Below, piece by piece: positions 1-5,730 of a DNA stretch of 8,237 nt; the stretch's first letter is position 1, and each line of letters begins with the position of its first letter. Position numbers and translations under genes: made by a program. Source of the DNA: Candidatus Fermentibacteraceae bacterium (GTDB lineage: Bacteria > Fermentibacterota > Fermentibacteria > Fermentibacterales > JCC-6); contig JAUVJW010000066.1 of assembly GCA_030596465.1 (NCBI GenBank), positions 1 through 8,237 on the forward strand, in the 5' to 3' direction. A model generated the notes under the pieces. The model made no database searches. It worked only from the letters and a program-made list of their open reading frames with translations, and was not told the origin of the DNA.

Positions 1-2
1 GT

Positions 3-140
3 GCGATGTTCTCTGTTTCCATTGATGGGCAGATGTTCACATCAACAGCTGTTGCCGGTCCCGATGTACTGAAGTCTGCTGTTTCTCTCATAGGACTAAT
101 TGTTATACCATCAGGTTATCAGGCAGTTACTCCATTATGA
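3..140 (+). CDS. 3' end of an unrecognised protein (partial)
   Basis: The third forward frame is open from the window edge to a TGA at 138-140 and encodes 45 residues ending GYQAVTPL. The other two forward frames stop early (TGA at 23-25 and at 70-72), so this is the likely reading frame of a gene that starts upstream. The segment has a short polar stretch (SVSIDGQMFTS) and then a mildly hydrophobic one (SAVSLIGLIVIPSG) that could be a beta-strand pair or the edge of a core. I do not recognise the family. The next gene starts 14 nt after this stop with no ribosome-binding site of its own, which suggests the two share a transcript and that the second may be translated by reinitiation. The short length is the main reason for doubt. 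Confidence 0.5.
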   Translation, partial: AMFSVSIDGQMFTSTAVAGPDVLKSAVSLIGLIVIPSGYQAVTPL

Positions 141-154
141 TTTAGTCTTCTGGT

Positions 155-2686
155 ATGCAGTTTCCGGTTCTGTTCCTTTGCCTGTTGTCGCTGAATGGTG
201 ATTTTGAGAATTCACTGGCGGTAAGAGATTTTGATACAGCCTGGGAGATTGCGGGGGAATCCGATTCTTTGAAGGCTGTGGTTTTTCTCGGCAGTGGAAA
301 CTACTCCATGGCGGCGATGCTTTTCCAGAGGGCTTTTGAAAAAGAGCCCTCTGTGGGATTGTTCACTGATATCTGGAATACAGTGGCCACCTCCACGGAA
401 CATTTTGGCTCTCTTTCCGCAGGGAGTTTGAGAGAAGACCTTGATGAATGGGGAGATGAACTCCAATGGGGGTCGATTGACCTGCTGTCTCTGGTAGAGT
501 CTTCAAGTATGCTGGAGGATAGTCTGTTAACCGATAGTCTTGTTCAGGTTTTAACGAACAGATTCTCGGGCTCCATTGAGGCATCGAGGGTTATTGGCTG
601 GGGCTTTTATGATGATCTTTACCCTGTCTGGTATGACGACTCGGCAAGGGTTACTGTTCTTGGGGAGTTTCTGGAAGAATGGGGAGACAGATCAGATCTA
701 TGGCGGAGTAGAGCATGGCAGTATACACTGTCAGCTGTGACCGAAACAGTAGATTCTTCCGGATGGAGAGATTATTTTGAGCAGTGGAAGGAAGTCTGCC
801 CTGATGATCCGCAGGTATATCTGACAGGTGCATCTCTTTGCATCGACAGAGATTCTTCATGGACGGAAGCCCTGCTGTACGCGGAGACAGGTCTTGATCT
901 TATTCAGGCAGGCTGGGTTCCACCGGAAATGCCTGAAGAGGAATGGCAGTTAACCGGTACAGCTCTTGAGGCCGGTCTTCAGTTCAGAAAGTTGTTTGCT
1001 ATGGCGGGGCTGGATAGACGGCAGCAGGCTTTTGAAGAACTTGGTATGGTTATCTCTTCTACCCGGTTCGATATTGATGACTATCACACAAAAGCAGCTT
1101 TCTTCTGGCTTGGAGGAAAGCTGTTTCTTGCCAACTCTGACACATTGAATGCCCTTGGCAGTTTTGCGGAATCGGCAATTGCCGGAGAAGTTCGAGACCG
1201 GTGGAGCGGTTACGCGATTGAGTCCATGGACAGCCTTCTTCCTTCAGATGTCACGCCAGTACAGTGGACCCGGGAACACACAGGTTATTCCGGCCCCGTC
1301 TTTACTGATGCAACTGATCTGCTGAGGTCAGACAGTCTTCTTCGGGGAACGAGGATTTCCTGGTGTGACTGGAATGTTGACGGGTTTCAGGATATTTTTA
1401 TTGGACATTCTCTTTTTCAGAATATTGATGGATTATCCTTCACTGATGTTACCTCTGAAGCAGGGCTGGATTCATGCAGGGGTAACGGTGGAATATGGGG
1501 CGATATCAACGGTGATGGTGTACCGGATATGGTCACCTCCGGGAATCCTGTGCAGGTATTCGTGAACTCAGGTGGAGTTCTTGAAGATGTTACAGAAACA
1601 ATTGGTATAACTGCTACAGGTGCATCTGTGGAGGGTGTTGGTCTTCTTGACTGGAACGCTGACGGTTGGCTGGATCTGTATCTGGCGAGTTATGAGAGTG
1701 GTCAGGGATCGGGAACCGCAGATGCTTTCTACCTCGGAAGTGAAGATGGTTTTGTCGCCGCTGGAGAAAACCTGGGAATGATACCTTTCCTTGACGACCA
1801 TCTTTGCGGCAGGGGTGTAAGTCCCTGTGACTTCGACCTTGACGGTGACATGGATATTTTTGTTTCCAATTACAGACTTCAGGAGAATTTCCTATGGGAG
1901 AATGAACAGGGCGATGCAACTAATTCCGCTTTAATCAGGGGAATTGCAGGTGTTGATGTTGATGGATGGTGGGGGCACACAATCGGTAGTGCCTGGGGTG
2001 ATTATGACAATGATGGTGACTGGGATCTGTTTTCCGCCAATCTGGCTCACCCCAGATACATAGGATTCTCGGACAGAAGTATGTTGTTTGAGAATACGGG
2101 GAATATCTTCTCTGATATTCGAGCCGGCTCTGGAATCCGCTTTGAGGAGACTCATTCAAATCCTCTGTGGGGCGATTTCAATAATGACGGTCTTCTGGAT
2201 TTGTTCATTACCTCAATTTATCCCGACAGAAGGACATACCTTTACTTAAACCGGGGAAATGGGCAGTTTGAGGATGTTACCTGGTTGTCAGGCGTAAGGG
2301 TTTTTAACGGGTGGGGAGCAGCCGCGGGAGATTTTGATCTTGACGGCAGGCTGGATATTGCAGTGGGTTCAGGAGATGGTCCTGTTCTTCTCAGAAATAC
2401 AACACCCGACGGTAACTGGTTGCTGGTCAGCATTGATCCCCCAGAGGGTGTAAACACATCAGGTATAGGATGTACCGTTACAGTAGAGCAAAATGGTGTA
2501 GTTCAAATGCGTCAGATCGAGGGGGGCAGTGGAACCACAAGCCAGAACAGCAGCATTCTTCATTTCGGCCTGCCGACTGATGACTCAGTTCTCCTGCAGC
2601 TTTTCATTCCTGGAGATTCCGAGCCGATTGAAGAGATTTCAGGCACTCCCGGGTCAATAATCCTGATTGACATTCAGCCGGAATAG
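155..2686 (+). CDS. FG-GAP/VCBS repeat protein with ASPIC/UnbV domain (CRTAC1-like)
   Basis: This is an 843-residue protein, probably exported. Residues 1-14 are hydrophobic (MQFPVLFLCLLSLN) but lack the usual N-terminal positive charges, so the signal peptide is weak. Residues about 20-350 look helical and partly TPR-like (GNYSMAAMLFQRAFEKEP near 48-65). Residues about 380-750 carry seven calcium-loop motifs of the DxDxDG type at 405, 450, 499, 559, 616, 674 and 726, the signature of FG-GAP/VCBS blades; seven would close an integrin-alpha-like propeller. Residues about 754-841 match ASPIC/UnbV, including the GxGCTVTV stretch, the QIEGGSGTTSQNS loop and LHFGL. ASPIC/UnbV proteins are secreted or surface proteins thought to bind ligands or glycans; no enzymatic site is visible. 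An in-frame TAG at 143-145 and the lack of nearby alternatives fix the ATG at 155, although no Shine-Dalgarno sequence precedes it. The family call is firm; the ligand and role are unknown. Confidence 0.93.
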   Translation: MQFPVLFLCLLSLNGDFENSLAVRDFDTAWEIAGESDSLKAVVFLGSGNYSMAAMLFQRAFEKEPSVGLFTDIWNTVATSTEHFGSLSAGSLREDLDEWGDELQWGSIDLLSLVESSSMLEDSLLTDSLVQVLTNRFSGSIEASRVIGWGFYDDLYPVWYDDSARVTVLGEFLEEWGDRSDLWRSRAWQYTLSAVTETVDSSGWRDYFEQWKEVCPDDPQVYLTGASLCIDRDSSWTEALLYAETGLDLIQAGWVPPEMPEEEWQLTGTALEAGLQFRKLFAMAGLDRRQQAFEELGMVISSTRFDIDDYHTKAAFFWLGGKLFLANSDTLNALGSFAESAIAGEVRDRWSGYAIESMDSLLPSDVTPVQWTREHTGYSGPVFTDATDLLRSDSLLRGTRISWCDWNVDGFQDIFIGHSLFQNIDGLSFTDVTSEAGLDSCRGNGGIWGDINGDGVPDMVTSGNPVQVFVNSGGVLEDVTETIGITATGASVEGVGLLDWNADGWLDLYLASYESGQGSGTADAFYLGSEDGFVAAGENLGMIPFLDDHLCGRGVSPCDFDLDGDMDIFVSNYRLQENFLWENEQGDATNSALIRGIAGVDVDGWWGHTIGSAWGDYDNDGDWDLFSANLAHPRYIGFSDRSMLFENTGNIFSDIRAGSGIRFEETHSNPLWGDFNNDGLLDLFITSIYPDRRTYLYLNRGNGQFEDVTWLSGVRVFNGWGAAAGDFDLDGRLDIAVGSGDGPVLLRNTTPDGNWLLVSIDPPEGVNTSGIGCTVTVEQNGVVQMRQIEGGSGTTSQNSSILHFGLPTDDSVLLQLFIPGDSEPIEEISGTPGSIILIDIQPE
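1367..2356 (+). repeat. Seven FG-GAP/VCBS calcium-loop repeats (protein level)
   Basis: Seven copies of a nine-residue loop run through the middle of the 843-residue protein: DWNVDGFQD, DINGDGVPD, DWNADGWLD, DFDLDGDMD, DYDNDGDWD, DFNNDGLLD and DFDLDGRLD. Starts are 42-60 residues apart. Each keeps acidic or Asn residues at positions 1, 3 and 5, the Gly at 6 and the Asp at 9, as expected for calcium binding in integrin-type propeller blades. The repeats are degenerate at DNA level, so this is an old protein repeat and not a recent tandem duplication. Confidence 0.9.
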
Positions 2687-2695
2687 GAATATCAT
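2667..2695 (+). promoter_or_regulatory. Predicted sigma-70-type promoter for the 274-residue secreted protein
   Basis: TTGACA at 2667-2672 is a perfect -35 consensus. It is followed after exactly 17 nt by TATCAT at 2690-2695, which matches five of the six -10 consensus bases. The -35 box lies inside the last codons of the upstream gene, whose stop is at 2684-2686. Transcription would begin near 2702-2704, giving a leader of roughly 43 nt before the ATG at 2746. This assumes the host uses standard primary-sigma promoters, which is not true of every FCB lineage. Confidence 0.6.
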
Positions 2696-2705
2696 AATCA
2701 CTGTT

Positions 2706-2722
2706 GTGTTCATAGTGAGCAC
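2706..2722 (+). promoter_or_regulatory. Imperfect palindrome at the predicted transcript 5' end
   Basis: GTGTTCA-TAG-TGAGCAC is an inverted repeat with 7-nt arms and a 3-nt centre. Six of seven positions pair as DNA, and all seven pair in RNA if one G-U wobble is allowed. It sits just downstream of the predicted start site and about 10 nt before the G-rich ribosome-binding tract. It could be a repressor operator or a short 5' mRNA stem that affects stability. It is not a terminator, because no T-run follows. An arm this short could arise by chance. Confidence 0.35.
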
Positions 2723-2732
2723 TTGCTGAAAC

Positions 2733-2745
2733 GGGGGGGGAAAAA
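2733..2745 (+). promoter_or_regulatory. G8A5 ribosome-binding tract (G8A6 counting the A of ATG)
   Basis: Eight G followed by five A lead directly into the ATG at 2746; its A makes the run A6. The G/A junction supplies a GGGGA-type Shine-Dalgarno match, which supports this start. Both runs are homopolymers and so are prone to length change, which would alter the spacing between binding site and start codon. Confidence 0.6.
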
Positions 2746-3570
2746 ATGAAACTTTTCATGTGCGTGCTTCTTGTTGTTGCCATTTCGGCATCAGCTGCTG
2801 TAAAGACAGATGGAACCGGAATGGCCAATCCCTGGTCTTGCGATGGCTCATACGAAGTTATGGATGTTATGGCCGGTGATCTTTCCGGTACTTATGGTAT
2901 GGCGATCAAGGACAATGTTGCCAACAGTATCTGGATTTTGAGCTATTCCGAAATGGTTAACACGGAGTTTGACATGGCTGGCGGATCCGCCACAGGAACC
3001 ACCTGGGATATTACCGGTGGTGTTGATCCTGATGACCAGGCTTACTGCGAGTACGGCTCCGGTAACCAGTGGTTTATGGGTGACTATGCTGCAAGCATGT
3101 TTGCCGTTTTTGCTGAGGATGGAAGCTGGGTTTGTAATGTTGACGGGCCAGCCGGCTGGTCAAAGATAATGGCTATGGGCGCGGGATATGGCATGGTCTA
3201 TGCCGGTGCAAATGGTGAAATCGGCTGGGGCACCTACACAGGTACAGAGACGGCTGTTACCTGGACAACAGTTACCTATGCGTCTGTTTACGGCCTTGCC
3301 GTCTGGGAAAATTTCCTCTTTGTAGCCTGTGGCATTGATGATGCCGACAACATCTTCATCCACACTATTGCCGGAGACGGAACACCAAGTACTGAACCGG
3401 TCTGGTCCTGCCAGTTCGTAGAGAACCCGGAAGTAAATGGTGGAATCGACTACGACGGAGAGCACCTCTGGGTTTATCCCCAGCAGGATTTCCTCTACAA
3501 GCTCAGTATTGACTGGGATCCACAGGCTCTCGAATCCGATACCTGGGCCGGTATCAAGTCTTCTTACTAA
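2746..3570 (+). CDS. Secreted tryptophan-rich propeller-like protein, unknown function
   Basis: This 274-residue protein has a clear Sec signal peptide: MKLF, a hydrophobic core (residues 4-14), and a likely signal peptidase I cut after ASA at 15-17. The mature part is acidic, poor in lysine and arginine, and rich in Trp, Tyr, Gly and Asp. It contains recurring strand-turn elements such as YGMAIKD (50-56), YGLAVWENFLFVACG (182-196) and GGIDYDGEHLWVY (232-244). The last resembles the blades of secreted propellers common in FCB genomes, so a beta-propeller fold is likely but not proven. It has five cysteines after the signal (32, 101, 130, 195, 222). I see no lipobox, C-terminal sorting domain or catalytic motif, and I do not recognise a named family. 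Many codons end in C (acc, aac, tac, ctc), seemingly more than in the upstream gene. Together with its own promoter, strong ribosome site and terminator, this suggests a highly expressed exported protein. Confidence 0.85.
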   Translation: MKLFMCVLLVVAISASAAVKTDGTGMANPWSCDGSYEVMDVMAGDLSGTYGMAIKDNVANSIWILSYSEMVNTEFDMAGGSATGTTWDITGGVDPDDQAYCEYGSGNQWFMGDYAASMFAVFAEDGSWVCNVDGPAGWSKIMAMGAGYGMVYAGANGEIGWGTYTGTETAVTWTTVTYASVYGLAVWENFLFVACGIDDADNIFIHTIAGDGTPSTEPVWSCQFVENPEVNGGIDYDGEHLWVYPQQDFLYKLSIDWDPQALESDTWAGIKSSY

Positions 3571-3583
3571 ACAGATAGTATTG

Positions 3584-3615
3584 AAAAAGGCGGAGCCAGT
3601 CGGCTCCGCCTTTTT
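3584..3615. terminator. Bidirectional intrinsic terminator between convergent genes
   Basis: A perfect 14-bp inverted repeat (AAAAAGGCGGAGCC, loop AGTC, GGCTCCGCCTTTTT) lies 14 nt after the stop of the 274-residue gene and 10 nt after the stop of the minus-strand radical SAM gene (ending at 3625). The GC-rich core (GGCGGAGCC) has a T5 run on the 3' side when read in either direction, so the same hairpin can end transcription from both sides. Confidence 0.93.
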
Positions 3616-3624
3616 CTATGTGTA

Positions 3625-5730
3625 TTATCCTTTAACTGCGATCCAGATTGTTTTAAGAAGACTGCGTGGATCCATTATGATGTTTGAATATGCCTGATTG
3701 GCAAGGGGGCATGCGCACTCGCCAGCCTTGATGCCTTTTCTGATTTTCGCAGCTTCATTCGAATTCCATATTTCCAGGAATCCGGAGTCTTCACCAACCA
3801 TACCCATCTGTCCATTATAAGCAAGAACAGCGCAGGGCCAGATTCCACCGTCAGAGTTTATGTGAACATTCAAGATTCCAGCGTAGCATGGAATTACCTG
3901 TTTGTTTTCTCTGAGGATATCGGCAGCCAGATCGTAGTAAACCAGTCTCATGGCTGTAGTGATTCTTGAAAGAAGCTTCATGCCCTTCATGCTGGCTCTT
4001 ACATTTTTCTTGAAGGTAAGCATAATTTTCCGGTAGCTGTCCTCATCAGGGGTGATGCCGCTGCCAAGGTTGAAAAATTCTTCCCGTTCTTCGGCAATCT
4101 CATTGATGTAGGTGTTTACACCAAGGGTTCCAGCATAGGCAATTATATCCTCAAGACTATCCTGATTAAATTTGGAGACTACAGTGCCTACGCCTACATG
4201 AAGGTATTCATATTCTTTCCTGAGAGCCTTGAGTCTTTCCAGAGTATCCAGGAGCTTTACAAAGTTACCGGGAACGCCACGGATTTCGTCGTGTTGTTCT
4301 CCGATGCCATCAAACGAAGGTTTGATGGTAAGAACTGTGCCGGGTGCCTCTTCGTGTATTACTTCAAGTATTTTTCGTGTTGTTTCTTCAATGCACTCAG
4401 GCATTAGGGCGTTGGTGGGAATGTGTACCACTGCGGGTCTCAAGTGTCGGCAGGCAAGGCGGACAATCTCTGAAAGGTCTTTCCGGAGAAATGGTTCTCC
4501 ACCGGAGACATTGAAAAAGTAAGTCCATCCAATGGATCGGAACAGTCGTTCTATGGTGGGAAGATCAAGATCAGGGGATGTGTATTCAGGGCCTTTATCC
4601 TTCCAGATAAAGCATGTTTTACACCTGGATTGACAATTTCCAGTGACGGAGAATGTAACATTTATCGGATGCGGTGGTTTTGAAAGACCATGTCTGCACA
4701 TCCAGCCCCCCACAGCGCTCCAACCGAGGTGAGAAAGTTGATTCAGGTGATTCATTTTTACCGGGAAATGTTTGTAGAGGAATTGATAGACAACGGCCTG
4801 AGAGGCGAAAAGTATTTCAACAACAATGACAACAGCTCTCTGTCCCAGAGCGATTGTGGTTGCAACTGCCATGCCACCCACTACGAAGGGAGCCAGAAAG
4901 AGACCTCTGATTGATTCCCGCACACCTATTCCACCGGGGATAAATACCATAACCAGAGCAATCAGCCAGGAAGCCGGGGCCGCAAGGAGACACACTGCCA
5001 CCATGGCATAGGGCGGTGTAGACTCCGGTACGCCGAAACCACGGAACCACACATAAAGCGCAAGGCTTCGAAGAGACCACGAGAGAATATGGGCTCCGAT
5101 GAATTTGAATTGATCTTTGTGGCTTATGTGAGGCAGTTCCTCCATATCAACATTGAAATTACGGGCAAGTCTTTTCGCAAAGACCTTCTGCAGTCCCGGT
5201 GCAAACATCATAAGAAAGGCAAGCACCGCGGAAGCCCACAGCGCGATGGTGATTGCCGGGGGAACATCTGAACCAAGAAAAGGAAGAGCAACCAGAGCCA
5301 TTATCCCAAGAGCCACAAGCATATAAATATTTTCCAGAACAAGAGCGGTAACACCCTTAAAGGTACCGGTACCATTCATCCGAAGAAATGTTAATCGACC
5401 CAGGACCATCCAGAGTTTACCGGGCATGTAGCTGCCCATCTGAGTGATGTACCAGTTTCTGCGCAGTTCGCCCCGGTCAATCCTCGGAATCTTGAGAGCC
5501 TCAAGGATCTTCTGCCAGGGGAGTGGAGCAAAGTAGTATCCCAGCCAGGCAAAAGCAAAAGAAAGAAGTATTAGCGGTCTGCTTGCGTTTTGCCCGGAGG
5601 TACCCCAGAATTCTTCCAGTTTTGGTTGCCAGTCTGGAAGAAGCTGGTAATAAAAGTAGTATCCCGCGCCAAGAAGAAGAATAAGACCGGCCCAGTTCTG
5701 TATTTTGTGAAATCGTGATTTTTTATGCAT
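3625..5730 (-). CDS. Fusion: flippase-like (LPG_synthase_TM) membrane domain + radical SAM/SPASM-like domain
   Basis: This 701-residue protein has two parts. Residues about 10-325 form a multi-pass LPG_synthase_TM (UPF0104/COG0392) domain with about seven or eight hydrophobic segments and the motif PGGIGVRE at 265-272. This domain is the flippase half of MprF and is found in other lipid-handling proteins. Residues about 355-690 are a radical SAM enzyme: the [4Fe-4S] motif CxxxCxxC is at C366, C370 and C373 with FIWK after it, SGGEP for SAM binding is at 409-413, and SFDG...HDEIRG is at 472-485. A tail with C615, C633, C672 and C674 resembles a shortened SPASM (one CX12GX4C half plus CxC). The start is fixed by an in-frame TGA directly before the ATG. 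The gene overlaps the YfhO-like gene by 8 nt and ends the operon. The protein probably sits in the inner membrane with a cytosolic radical SAM domain acting on a lipid-linked substrate. The domains are clear; the substrate is inference. No strong internal start was found at M326. Confidence 0.9.
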   Translation of the reverse strand: MHKKSRFHKIQNWAGLILLLGAGYYFYYQLLPDWQPKLEEFWGTSGQNASRPLILLSFAFAWLGYYFAPLPWQKILEALKIPRIDRGELRRNWYITQMGSYMPGKLWMVLGRLTFLRMNGTGTFKGVTALVLENIYMLVALGIMALVALPFLGSDVPPAITIALWASAVLAFLMMFAPGLQKVFAKRLARNFNVDMEELPHISHKDQFKFIGAHILSWSLRSLALYVWFRGFGVPESTPPYAMVAVCLLAAPASWLIALVMVFIPGGIGVRESIRGLFLAPFVVGGMAVATTIALGQRAVVIVVEILFASQAVVYQFLYKHFPVKMNHLNQLSHLGWSAVGGWMCRHGLSKPPHPINVTFSVTGNCQSRCKTCFIWKDKGPEYTSPDLDLPTIERLFRSIGWTYFFNVSGGEPFLRKDLSEIVRLACRHLRPAVVHIPTNALMPECIEETTRKILEVIHEEAPGTVLTIKPSFDGIGEQHDEIRGVPGNFVKLLDTLERLKALRKEYEYLHVGVGTVVSKFNQDSLEDIIAYAGTLGVNTYINEIAEEREEFFNLGSGITPDEDSYRKIMLTFKKNVRASMKGMKLLSRITTAMRLVYYDLAADILRENKQVIPCYAGILNVHINSDGGIWPCAVLAYNGQMGMVGEDSGFLEIWNSNEAAKIRKGIKAGECACPLANQAYSNIIMDPRSLLKTIWIAVKG

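Noticed and set aside
1614..1919. 101-codon reverse reading frame
   Set aside because: It lies opposite the FG-GAP repeats; its His/Arg/Pro-rich content is what the complement of the repeated Asp/Gly codons produces.
3625..5730. Two separate genes instead of one flippase/radical SAM fusion
   Set aside because: The frame is open throughout, and the candidate internal start at M326 (codon at 4755-4753) has no convincing ribosome site upstream.
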